Shown piece by piece: positions 39,653 through 45,942 of a stretch of 64,000 nt of DNA (positions are counted from its first letter, which is position 1; each line of letters starts with the position of its first letter). Both the position numbers and the translations under genes were made by a program. This stretch comes from Micromonospora sp. C28SCA-DRY-2 (lineage in GTDB: Bacteria; Actinomycetota; Actinomycetes; Mycobacteriales; Micromonosporaceae): positions 372,001 through 436,000 of the forward strand of contig NZ_JAUMKD010000005.1 in assembly GCF_030519475.1 (NCBI RefSeq), in the 5' to 3' direction. Under the pieces are notes generated by a model that was not told where the DNA came from, ran no database searches, and saw nothing but the letters and a program-made list of their open reading frames with translations.

Positions 39653-39732
39653 GGTGTGTCGCCGATCGACAACCGGCTATCGGCTCCATAGACTGCGGTC
39701 TCTCTGGCACCACGAGTCCCAGGAGGATGCCC

Positions 39733-40563
39733 GTGTCGAGCGAACCCCGACCGCAACCCGTCCCGCCCGCCACCGCGACGCCCGGCCGACCGTCCCGCAC
39801 GCTGGCCCGCCTCGCCGGTGCGGCCCTGCTGGCCGGGGCGCTGGTCGGCGCCGGCGGCACCGCCGCGGTGGCCGCCCCCGGCGCCGGTGGCACCACGCCG
39901 ACCGTCGCCGCCGGGAGCGAGCCGCCGCGGACCACCCCCGGGCCGTGCGCGTACGCCGAGACGCCGGACGACCCGGCGGCCCGGCCCGTCCCGCTGCCGC
40001 CCGACCCGCGGCGCACCCCCGACCGGGGTACCGTCCGGGTCACCCTGCGCACCAACCAGGGGCCGATCGGCCTGACCCTCGACCGGGCCGCCGCCCCGTG
40101 CACCGTGCAGAGCTTCCTGCACCTGGTCCGGCACCGCTTCTATGACCGCACCTCGTGCCACCGGCTGACCGCGTACCCGACGCTGAAGGTGCTCCAGTGC
40201 GGTGACCCGTCCGGCACCGGCTCCGGCGGCCCCGGCTACCGGTACCGCGACGAGCTGCCCACCAACCTGCCGCCGGCACCGACCGACCCGACCGGGGAGC
40301 GCAAGGTCTACGCCCGCGGTGTGCTCGCCATGGCCAACGCCGGGCCGGACACCAACGGCAGCCAGTTCTTCCTGGTGCAGTCGAACTCGGCGCTGCGCCC
40401 GCACTACACGATCTTCGGCTCGGTGGACGCCGCCGGCCTGGCCACGCTGGACCGGATCGCGGCCGGTGGCATCGCCCCGACGGCCGAGAACCCGGCGCCG
40501 GTGGACGGCGCGCCGGCGCTGCCGGTGGAGATCTGCCGGGCGGTGCGGCACCACCACCGCTGA
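39733..40563 (+). CDS. Secreted cyclophilin-type peptidyl-prolyl isomerase
   Basis: 276 residues from a GTG six bases after AGGAGG (an ATG two codons earlier is too close to it). A basic N-terminus and hydrophobic stretch near residues 25-50 act as signal or anchor. The cyclophilin core has TNQGPIGLTLDRAAAPCTVQSF, FYDRTSCHRLTAYP, GVLAMANAGPDTNGSQFFLVQ and HYTIFGSVD; the catalytic Arg appears to be replaced (CHRLT in place of FHRV keeps the Arg). Likely assists folding of exported proteins. A long terminator follows. Confidence 0.88.
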   Translation: MSSEPRPQPVPPATATPGRPSRTLARLAGAALLAGALVGAGGTAAVAAPGAGGTTPTVAAGSEPPRTTPGPCAYAETPDDPAARPVPLPPDPRRTPDRGTVRVTLRTNQGPIGLTLDRAAAPCTVQSFLHLVRHRFYDRTSCHRLTAYPTLKVLQCGDPSGTGSGGPGYRYRDELPTNLPPAPTDPTGERKVYARGVLAMANAGPDTNGSQFFLVQSNSALRPHYTIFGSVDAAGLATLDRIAAGGIAPTAENPAPVDGAPALPVEICRAVRHHHR

Positions 40564-40571
40564 CCGCGACA

Positions 40572-40609
40572 GCCCGCCCCGGTCCCATCCATCCTGGACC
40601 GGGGCGGGC
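40572..40609. terminator. Perfect GC hairpin between convergent genes
   Basis: Two 14-base arms, GCCCGCCCCGGTCC and its complement, enclose a 10-base loop. It lies 8 bases after the cyclophilin stop and about 60 before the stop of the convergent LacI gene. Confidence 0.75.
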
Positions 40610-40669
40610 CGCAACTATCGGATCGTCACCGGAAACAGAGCCACCGGCCGGCCGAGAAAGGTGTGGCCG

Positions 40670-41707
40670 TCACGGCCGGCCGTTCGACCGGGCCGGCGGT
40701 GCGGCGGAGCTGTCCCGCACCACCAGATCGGTGGCCAGTTCCACCCGCGGGGAGTCGATCGCCTCGCCCTGCGCCAGCCGCAGCACGGTACGGGCGGCCA
40801 GCCGACCCATCTCCACCAGCGGCTGCCGGACGGTGGTCAGCGGCGGGGAGGCCCACCGGGCCTCCGGCAGGTCGTCGAAGCCCACCACGCTGACGTCGTC
40901 GGGGACCCGCAGCCCGCGGCGGCGTACCGCCTCGTAGACGCCGAACGCCATCTGGTCGCTGGCCGCGAAGATGGCCGTCGGCGGGTCGTCCAGGTCGAGC
41001 AGCGCGGTCCCGCCGGCGAAGCCGGAGGCGTGGTAGAAGTCGCCCGGTTGCACCAGCCGGTCGTCCACCGGCACCCCGGCGGCCTCCAGCGCAGCCCGGT
41101 AGCCGTCCAGCCGGGCCCGGCTGCACAGCAGCTGGGTCGGCCCGGCCACGAAGCCGATCCGCCGGTGCCCGAGCGAGAGTAGGTGCTCGGTGGCGGCGAG
41201 CCCGCCGGCCCAGTTGGTGGCACCGATGGTCGGTACGTCGGTGGCCGGCACGCCGGCCGGGTCGACCACCACGACGGGCACGTTGAGCCGGCGCAGCTGC
41301 GCGTACAGCGGCGGGCTCAGGTGCGAGGTCACGAAGATGACGCCGTCGGTGGCCCGGGCGCGCAGGTTCTGCAGCCACAGCCGGGCCGCGGTCGGCTGCC
41401 GGTGGATCGCGGAGACCACGGTGCCCGCGCCGGCGCTGTGCCCGACGTCCTCCACGCCTCGGATGATCTCCACCGCCCAGGGGCTGTCGAGGTCGTTGAA
41501 GACCAGGTCGACCAGGCCGGCACGGCGTACGGTGCGGCTGCCCCGGCGGCGGTAGCCGTGGTGGCGCAGCAGTTCCTCCACCCGCTCCCGGGTGTCCGGG
41601 GCCACGTCCGAGCGCCCGTTGAGCACCCGGGACACGGTCGGCACCGAGACACCCGCCTCCCGCGCGATCGCGGTGATGGTCACCCTGCGTCCCTGGTCCG
41701 CGTCCAC
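40670..41707 (-). CDS. LacI-family regulator of the acetylxylan esterase locus
   Basis: 345 residues from the GTG six bases after AAGGAG. ITAIAREAGVSVPTVSRVLNGR is the helix-turn-helix, SDVAPDTRERVEELLRHHGY the hinge, and the rest a sugar-binding-like domain with VSVVGFDDLPEARWASPPLTTVRQP at the end. It is divergent from a CE7 esterase across 380 bases that hold a promoter and a candidate operator, so it likely represses xylan or other carbohydrate ester use. Confidence 0.9.
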   Translation of the reverse strand: MDADQGRRVTITAIAREAGVSVPTVSRVLNGRSDVAPDTRERVEELLRHHGYRRRGSRTVRRAGLVDLVFNDLDSPWAVEIIRGVEDVGHSAGAGTVVSAIHRQPTAARLWLQNLRARATDGVIFVTSHLSPPLYAQLRRLNVPVVVVDPAGVPATDVPTIGATNWAGGLAATEHLLSLGHRRIGFVAGPTQLLCSRARLDGYRAALEAAGVPVDDRLVQPGDFYHASGFAGGTALLDLDDPPTAIFAASDQMAFGVYEAVRRRGLRVPDDVSVVGFDDLPEARWASPPLTTVRQPLVEMGRLAARTVLRLAQGEAIDSPRVELATDLVVRDSSAAPPARSNGRP

Positions 41708-41803
41708 CCGCGTCTCCTTCACCGGTCGGCCGGGGCCGACCGTCGCCACCGAAATCCCGGAACGGCACGCCGCCGCACGGTCATCTTGCCCCACGGACGG
41801 GGG

Positions 41804-41832
41804 TTGACGACATGGCAGGTCGGTTCTAGCGT
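41804..41832 (+). promoter_or_regulatory. Sigma70-type promoter toward the esterase gene
   Basis: TTGACG at 41804-41809 and TAGCGT at 41827-41832, 17 bases apart. The expected start is near 41839, just upstream of the candidate LacI operator at 41855. Confidence 0.6.
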
Positions 41833-41854
41833 TCCGACGAAGCGCGAGGGTCTT

Positions 41855-41869
41855 CCGGAAATTTGTCGG
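41855..41869. promoter_or_regulatory. Candidate LacI operator
   Basis: CCGGAAATTTGTCGG is an imperfect palindrome around AAATTT, similar in style to the GAAA-N-TTTC boxes bound by xylanase repressors of actinomycetes. It lies about 15 bases past the predicted transcription start, a good place for repression. Confidence 0.4.
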
Positions 41870-41929
41870 GCCCTTTCGGTCGCCCGGACCAGCGGGCGGC
41901 CGTCCCGCACCGCTGCGAAGGGATGTCGC

Positions 41930-42082
41930 GTGCACCTCACCCGTACCGGCCCGGCGGGTGCGGCGGTCCGCGCCGTGCCCACGCTCGCCCCCGCCGCGCC
42001 GGCGACCGCCGCCGACCGGGTGGTCGACCACACCCGCCGGGCACGCCCCGGGTCCGCCGTGACGCCCGCCGGGCAGCGGTAG
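41930..42082 (+). pseudogene. Small ORF resembling the signal-peptide end of a lost secreted enzyme
   Basis: 50 codons from GTG with AAGGGA upstream. It reads HLTRTGPAGAAVRAVPTLAP, then AAPATAADRVVDHTRRA, like an exported protein's leader ending in ATAAD, but stops soon after and has prolines that break the hydrophobic core. The esterase ATG follows 3 bases later. It may be the start of a secreted carbohydrate enzyme whose body was deleted, or a leader ORF. Confidence 0.3.
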
Positions 42083-42085
42083 CCG

Positions 42086-43096
42086 ATGGTCCTCACCGAC
42101 CTGCCGGAGGAGCAGCTACGGGCGTACCGCAGCGAGGTGCGGGCGCCGGGCGACTTCGACCGGTTCTGGGCCGACACGCTCGCCGAGACCCGCGACCGCG
42201 GGTGGCCGGCGCGGACCGCGCCGGTGGAGACCGGCCTGGCCACGGTCGACGTCCTCGACGTCACCTTCGCCGGCTACGCGGGTCAGCCGGTGCGGGCCTG
42301 GCTGCGGCTGCCCCGGCACGCCCGGCGGCCGCTGCCCACCGTGGTCCAGTACGCCGGCTACGGCGGCGGCCGGGGGCACCCGCTGGAGAACCTGTTGTGG
42401 GCGTCGGCCGGCTTCGCGCATTTGCAGATGGACACCCGGGGGCAGGGGTCGGGCTGGAGCCGGGGGGACACCCCGGACCCGGCCGCCGCCGGCCCGGAGG
42501 CGCCCGGCGTGACCACCCGGGGGATCGAGGACCCGCGCACCTACTACTACCGGCGGCTGATCGCCGACGGGGTCCGGGCGGTCGACGCCGTCCGTACCCT
42601 GCCGGCGGTCGACCCGGCGCGGGTCGCCGTCCTCGGGCACAGCCAGGGTGGCGGGGTGGCGCTCGCCGTCGCCGCCCTGGTGCCCGACCTGGCGGCCCTG
42701 GTGGCCGGCGTGCCGTTCCTGTCCGACATCCCGCGCGCCGTGCTGGTCACCGACGCCCGGCCGTACCGGGAGATCCGCGACTACCTGGCCATCCACCGGC
42801 ACGCCGAGGAGCGGGTGCTGGCCACCCTCGGCTACGTCGACGGCGTCAACTTCGCCCGCCGCGCCGAGGTGCCGGCCCGGTTCTCCGTCGCGCTGATGGA
42901 CGAGATCGTGCCACCGTCGACCGTCTTCGCGGCGGTCAACGCCTACCGTGGGCCGGCGGAGGTGTCGGTCTGGCGGTACAACGGCCACGAGGCCGGCGGG
43001 ATCGACGACGACGAGGCCGCCCTGCGCTTCCTGCGCGGCCACCTGTCGCCGGACCGGGTTCCGGCCGCCGCGGGGCCTGATACACAGGAGGTGTGA
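42086..43096 (+). CDS. Acetylxylan esterase / cephalosporin deacetylase family (CE7)
   Basis: 336 residues without signal peptide. The family motifs are present: DTRGQGSGW (RGQ), GHSQGGG with the nucleophile Ser near 186, and YNGHEAGG (HE) near the end. CE7 enzymes are cytoplasmic and remove acetyl groups from imported short xylo-oligosaccharides and from cephalosporins. It is divergent from a LacI regulator and overlaps the next gene as GTGA. Confidence 0.92.
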   Translation: MVLTDLPEEQLRAYRSEVRAPGDFDRFWADTLAETRDRGWPARTAPVETGLATVDVLDVTFAGYAGQPVRAWLRLPRHARRPLPTVVQYAGYGGGRGHPLENLLWASAGFAHLQMDTRGQGSGWSRGDTPDPAAAGPEAPGVTTRGIEDPRTYYYRRLIADGVRAVDAVRTLPAVDPARVAVLGHSQGGGVALAVAALVPDLAALVAGVPFLSDIPRAVLVTDARPYREIRDYLAIHRHAEERVLATLGYVDGVNFARRAEVPARFSVALMDEIVPPSTVFAAVNAYRGPAEVSVWRYNGHEAGGIDDDEAALRFLRGHLSPDRVPAAAGPDTQEV

Positions 43097-43920
43097 CCAG
43101 GCCAGGCAGGTCGGCGGCCGCGGTGGTCGCGGTGGTCGGGCTGCTCGCCGCGACCGTCGCCGGCTGCGACCGGCCCGCGCCGGAGCCGGCGCGGAGCCGG
43201 CCGCCGGCCCCGACCGAGGCGCCCCGCCTGCCCGGCTTCGTGGTGCTCTCCGACGTCGACCCGCGCATCCTGACCGACCTGCGCTACGCCGGCCCGCACA
43301 ACTTCGTCGGCCGGCCGATCGCCGGTTACCGGGAACCGCTCTGCCTGCTCACCCGGGAGGCCGCGGAGGCGCTGCGCCGCGCCCAGGACGCCGCGCTGGC
43401 CGGCGGGCACAGCCTCAAGGTGTACGACTGCTACCGCCCCCAGCCGGCCGTCGACGACTTCGTCGCCTGGGCGAAGCGGCCGGGCGAGCAGCAGATGAAG
43501 GGGGAGTTCTATCCCCGGGTGGCCAAGTCGGCGCTGTTCGACCAGGGCTACGTGGGGGCGCCCACCGCGCACAGCCGGGGCAGCACGCTCGACCTGACCC
43601 TGGTCGGCGTCCCCGCCCCCAGCCAGCCCCCGTACGCACCGGGCCAGCCGCTGGTCTCCTGCACCGCGCCGGTGGGCCAGCGGTACGCCGACAACAGCGT
43701 GGACATGGGCACCGGGTTCGACTGCTTCGACCCGCTCGCGCACACCGACGCCCCCCGCGTCACCGGGGTCGCCCGGGAGAACCGGCGGCTGCTCGAGCGG
43801 CTGATGACCGACGCCGGCTTCGTCAACTACGACCGCGAGTGGTGGCACTACCGCTACCGCGACGAGCCCTACCCGGACACCTACTTCGACGCCCCGGTGG
43901 CCCGCGCCTCGGTCGGGTGA
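43093..43920 (+). CDS. VanX-like D-Ala-D-Ala dipeptidase (peptidase M15D), lipoprotein
   Basis: 275 residues; the GTG start overlaps the esterase stop by 4 bases. A lipobox (TVAGC) follows a hydrophobic leader, so it is exported. The M15D motifs are present: DLRYAGPHNFVGRPIAGY, DCYRPQ, zinc ligands in AHSRGSTLD (His160, Asp167) and EWWHY (Glu249, His252). Unlike cytoplasmic VanX of the resistance operon, an exported form would trim peptidoglycan-derived dipeptide for nutrition or remodelling. No vanH or vanA is nearby. Confidence 0.9.
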   Translation: MTRPGRSAAAVVAVVGLLAATVAGCDRPAPEPARSRPPAPTEAPRLPGFVVLSDVDPRILTDLRYAGPHNFVGRPIAGYREPLCLLTREAAEALRRAQDAALAGGHSLKVYDCYRPQPAVDDFVAWAKRPGEQQMKGEFYPRVAKSALFDQGYVGAPTAHSRGSTLDLTLVGVPAPSQPPYAPGQPLVSCTAPVGQRYADNSVDMGTGFDCFDPLAHTDAPRVTGVARENRRLLERLMTDAGFVNYDREWWHYRYRDEPYPDTYFDAPVARASVG

Positions 43921-43935
43921 GCCCGCCCGGCGCCG

Positions 43936-44718
43936 TCACCCGCGCAGCGGCAACCAGGCCAGCACGTCCTGGATCTTCGCGTCCCAGTACCCCCAGTCGT
44001 GGGCGCCGGGGGAGAAGTCCACGGTGAGCGGCACCCCGCGCCGCCGGGCCGTCTCGACGAAGTGGACGTTGTCCTCGTAGAGGAAGTCCTCCGTGCCGCA
44101 CGCGAGGTAGAGCGCGGGTGCCTCGGCGCCGCCGTCGCCGTACCGGTCGAGCAGCGCGATCGTGTCGTCCTCGGTGCCGGTCACCTGGCGCTCGCCGAAG
44201 ACGGTGTGCCAGACCGCCGGGTCCAGCGGGCTGGTCGGGTGGTGCCGCCGGGTCGCCACGTCCAGCGCGCCGGAGAGGCTGGCCGCCGCGGCGAACCGGC
44301 CCGGCTCACGCAGCGCCCACTTCACCGCGCCGTAGCCGCCCATCGACAGCCCGGCGACGAAGGTGTCCTCCCGCCGCTGCGACAGCCGGAAGAACGACGA
44401 ACAGACCTGCGGCAGCTCGGAGCTGAGGAACGTCCAGTACCGGTTGCCGTGCTCCTCGTCGGTGTAGAAGCTGCGCGACACCTGGGGCATCACCACCGCC
44501 AGGCCGAGCGGGGCGACGTACCGCTCGATCGAGGTGCGGCGCGACCAGATGGTGTCGTCGTCGGTCAGGCCGTGCAGCAGGTACAGCACCGGCGGGTCGC
44601 CGGCGGTGACGCCGCCGGCCATGCCGATCTGCGAGGTGGTGCGCTGCGGGAGGATCACCGTCATCGACGTGCTGAGGGTGAGCACCTCGGAGTAGAAGTC
44701 GACACGCATCAGGGCCAC
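43936..44718 (-). CDS. Esterase of the S-formylglutathione hydrolase/antigen-85-like family
   Basis: 260 residues from a GTG; homologues begin MALLRCDFFS, which matches VALMRVDFYS here, so this start is preferred over the ATG three codons later. LSTSMTVILPQ, LYLLHGLTDDDTIW, GLSMGGYGAVKWAL (nucleophile Ser), an acidic residue in ACGTEDFLY and the His in PGAHDWGYWD form the catalytic set. A soluble carboxylesterase; substrate unknown. It lies against the fragment of an EF-G-like gene, which points the other way. Confidence 0.88.
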   Translation of the reverse strand: MALMRVDFYSEVLTLSTSMTVILPQRTTSQIGMAGGVTAGDPPVLYLLHGLTDDDTIWSRRTSIERYVAPLGLAVVMPQVSRSFYTDEEHGNRYWTFLSSELPQVCSSFFRLSQRREDTFVAGLSMGGYGAVKWALREPGRFAAAASLSGALDVATRRHHPTSPLDPAVWHTVFGERQVTGTEDDTIALLDRYGDGGAEAPALYLACGTEDFLYEDNVHFVETARRRGVPLTVDFSPGAHDWGYWDAKIQDVLAWLPLRG

Positions 44719-44729
44719 GGTGCCCGACC

Positions 44730-45116
44730 GTAGCCCATCGCGGTGCCGGGTTGCGGCAGGCCGCCACCCGGGTGGCGGAGCCGATGCACCGCTTCCGGCT
44801 GGAGGTGCCCGGCGACGTGCTCGGCGCGGTGCTGCCGGTGCTGGTCGGGCTGGCCGCGGTGCCCCGGCAGACCACCGCCCAGGGCGCCGCGTACGTGGTG
44901 GTCGGGGACATCCCCGCCGGGCGGGTGCACGCGCTGGAGCAGCGGCTGCCGGCGGTGACCCGGGGCGAGGGGATGCTGGAGTCCGCGTTCGACCACCACC
45001 GCCCGGTACGCGGCCCGGTGCCGGTGCGGGACCGCTCGGACCACGACCCGACGGACCGCCGGAGGTATCTGCTGGCGGTCGTCCGTCGGGTCGCCGGGCG
45101 GCGCGACGGGTCGTGA
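44730..45116 (+). pseudogene. C-terminal fragment of an EF-G/Tet(M)-like ribosomal-protection-type factor
   Basis: The frame reads RQAATRVAEPMHRFRLEVP, AVLPVLVGLAAVPRQTTA, DIPAGRVHALEQRLPAVTRG and EGMLESAFDHHRPVRG, matching domains IV-V at the C-terminus of translation factor GTPases of the Tet(M)/OtrA group. The GTPase domain and most of the protein are missing: directly upstream is the divergent esterase gene, whose start lies 12 bases away. About 128 codons remain, ending in TGA. A TTG at 44751 could start a short product, but the family match begins before it, so this is a truncated gene. Confidence 0.65.
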
Positions 45117-45138
45117 TCCCCTCGCCGTCGAATATCAA

Positions 45139-45167
45139 TTGCGGTCAGCCGCGGACACGCCTACTGT
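45139..45167 (+). promoter_or_regulatory. Promoter of the tRNA-rtcB unit
   Basis: TTGCGG at 45139-45144 and TACTGT at 45162-45167, spaced 17 bases. The predicted start near 45174 precedes the 41-codon ORF, the terminator and the tRNA cluster, all in the same direction. Confidence 0.5.
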
Positions 45168-45215
45168 CCATGTCGCAAGGTCAACCGAACCGCACGATCC
45201 CGTTTGGAGCACGCC

Positions 45216-45341
45216 GTGTCGCAGCGCAACCGCACCTACCCCACGTGGCTGTCGCCGCGTGGTGGTGCCCTGCGGCCCGCGGGCGAAGGCGCCCAGGGTC
45301 AGTGTCGGCGGGGCCGGCGACCGGGGCGGTGGCGCGACTAG
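45216..45341 (+). CDS. 41-codon ORF leading the tRNA-rtcB unit (possible leader peptide)
   Basis: GTG with GGAG seven bases upstream; the product starts MSQRNRTYPTWLSPRGG and has a basic tail ending GRWRD. No family is recognised. It ends 19 bases before an intrinsic terminator that stands between the promoter and the tRNA genes, the layout of an attenuator with a leader peptide. In such GC-rich DNA a chance ORF is possible; the ribosome site and context are the support. Confidence 0.4.
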   Translation: MSQRNRTYPTWLSPRGGALRPAGEGAQGQCRRGRRPGRWRD

Positions 45342-45359
45342 CGCCGGCGCGAATCGCGC

Positions 45360-45393
45360 AGCCGCCCACCCCGCCGGGGCCGGGCGGCTTTTT
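45360..45393 (+). terminator. Intrinsic terminator (possible attenuator)
   Basis: AGCCGCCC and GGGCGGCT form a perfect stem with a GC-rich inner loop that can also pair, followed directly by TTTTTCG. It is the only hairpin with a T-run noticed in the window. It lies between the 41-codon ORF and the tRNA genes. Confidence 0.75.
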
Positions 45394-45506
45394 CGTTCCC
45401 CGACCGTACCTCCGCGTTCCGGGCTCGCCGGGACCGTCGATCCTTCTCAACTCCACAGCGGACGGCACGAGTCGCCGCCCCCGGTCCGGCCGGGAGCGGC
45501 ACACCA
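45394..45506 (+). other. Leader region before tRNA-Pro, no gene seen
   Basis: Contains CCGGGACC and, near 45495, GGTCCGG, which could pair loosely, and a GGACGGCACGAGTCGCC stretch. No complete tRNA fold was found. It may hold processing or antiterminator structure. Confidence 0.35.
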
Positions 45507-45579
45507 CCGGGACGAGGGAGCTGGCTGACCCGCTCGCCTTGGGCGCGAGAGACACGGGGTTCGATTCCCCGGTCCCGGA
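45507..45579 (+). tRNA. tRNA-Pro (anticodon UGG), non-canonical core
   Basis: 73 bases. The acceptor CCGGGAC pairs with GTCCCGG, with A73. The anticodon stem CTCGC/GCGAG carries loop CTTGGGC, giving UGG. The T-arm is CGGGG-TTCGATT-CCCCG. C1:G72 and A73, the proline identity elements, are kept. Position 8 is G and position 14 is G, where nearly all tRNAs have U8 and A14. Encoded without CCA. Confidence 0.8.
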
Positions 45580-45582
45580 CGG

Positions 45583-45607
45583 CGGGACGGGCGGCGAGCC
45601 CGTCCCG
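45583..45607 (+). other. Spacer hairpin between tRNA-Pro and tRNA-Glu
   Basis: CGGGACGGGC and GCCCGTCCCG pair perfectly over 10 bases with loop GGCGA. It fills nearly the whole 32-base spacer. Confidence 0.75.
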
Positions 45608-45611
45608 GCAC

Positions 45612-45683
45612 GGGCCGTTGGAGCAACGGAAGCTCACCCGGTTCTCAGCCGGGAGGTCACGGGTTCGAACCCCGTACGGCCTA
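45612..45683 (+). tRNA. tRNA-Glu (anticodon CUC)
   Basis: 72 bases. Acceptor GGGCCGT pairs with ACGGCCT (first pair G-U), discriminator A. D-stem GAGC/GCTC with loop AACGGAA, U8 and A14 present. Anticodon stem CCCGG/CCGGG with loop TTCTCAG reads CUC. T-arm ACGGG-TTCGAAC-CCCGT. This is the most regular tRNA of the cluster. Confidence 0.88.
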
Positions 45684-45686
45684 CGT

Positions 45687-45708
45687 GGCGACGCCGCACG
45701 GCGTCGCC
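45687..45708 (+). other. Spacer hairpin between tRNA-Glu and tRNA-Gly
   Basis: GGCGACGCCG pairs perfectly with CGGCGTCGCC around a CA turn; outer bases GTGGC and GCCAC extend the stem with a small bulge. Confidence 0.75.
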
Positions 45709-45716
45709 CGCCACCC

Positions 45717-45790
45717 GCGGTTGTAGCGCAGTCTGGCAGCGCGTCACCTCGCCACGGTGAAGATCGCCGGTTCGAGTCCGGCCAACCGCT
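45717..45790 (+). tRNA. tRNA-Gly (anticodon GCC) with C33
   Basis: 74 bases. Acceptor GCGGTTG pairs with CAACCGC, discriminator U. D-stem GCGC/GCGC, U8 and A14 present. The anticodon stem TCACC/GGTGA carries loop TCGCCAC: anticodon GCC but position 33 is C (base 45750), where U33 is nearly universal. T-arm GCCGG-TTCGAGT-CCGGC. G1:C72, C2:G71, U73 and C35-C36, the glycine identity set, are intact. Confidence 0.85.
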
Positions 45791-45795
45791 CGACC

Positions 45796-45814
45796 GCCGG
45801 GCACCTCGCCCGGC
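45796..45814 (+). other. Spacer hairpin between tRNA-Gly and tRNA-Ala
   Basis: GCCGGGC and GCCCGGC pair over 7 bases with loop ACCTC, filling most of the 26-base spacer. Confidence 0.7.
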
Positions 45815-45816
45815 AC

Positions 45817-45884
45817 GGGCCGCACGCTGGGCGCGGAGCGGCTTTGCACGCCACTCCCGCCGGGTTCGATGCCCGGGCGGTCCA
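45817..45884 (+). tRNA. tRNA-Ala (anticodon UGC), shortened D-arm
   Basis: Only 68 bases. Acceptor GGGCCGC pairs with GCGGTCC and keeps the G3:U70 pair that specifies alanine, with A73. The anticodon loop TTTGCAC gives UGC, on a stem with one C-A mismatch. The T-arm CCGGG-TTCGATG-CCCGG is normal. Positions 8-26 are about four bases short, so the D-arm is abnormal and may share bases with the anticodon stem. Confidence 0.7.
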
Positions 45885-45942
45885 CGATCACTTTCGGTCA
45901 CACCGGGAGACGGTGGCGACCAGACGACACGAGGAGACGACG

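Noticed and set aside
37554..40103. An 849-codon minus-strand frame opposite the carboxypeptidase and cyclophilin genes
   Set aside because: Arg/Gly/Pro-rich shadow; the plus-strand genes have signal peptides and catalytic motifs.
45394..45506. A sixth tRNA ahead of tRNA-Pro
   Set aside because: CCGGGACC and GGTCCGG could pair, but no T-loop with TTC and no anticodon arm could be built.
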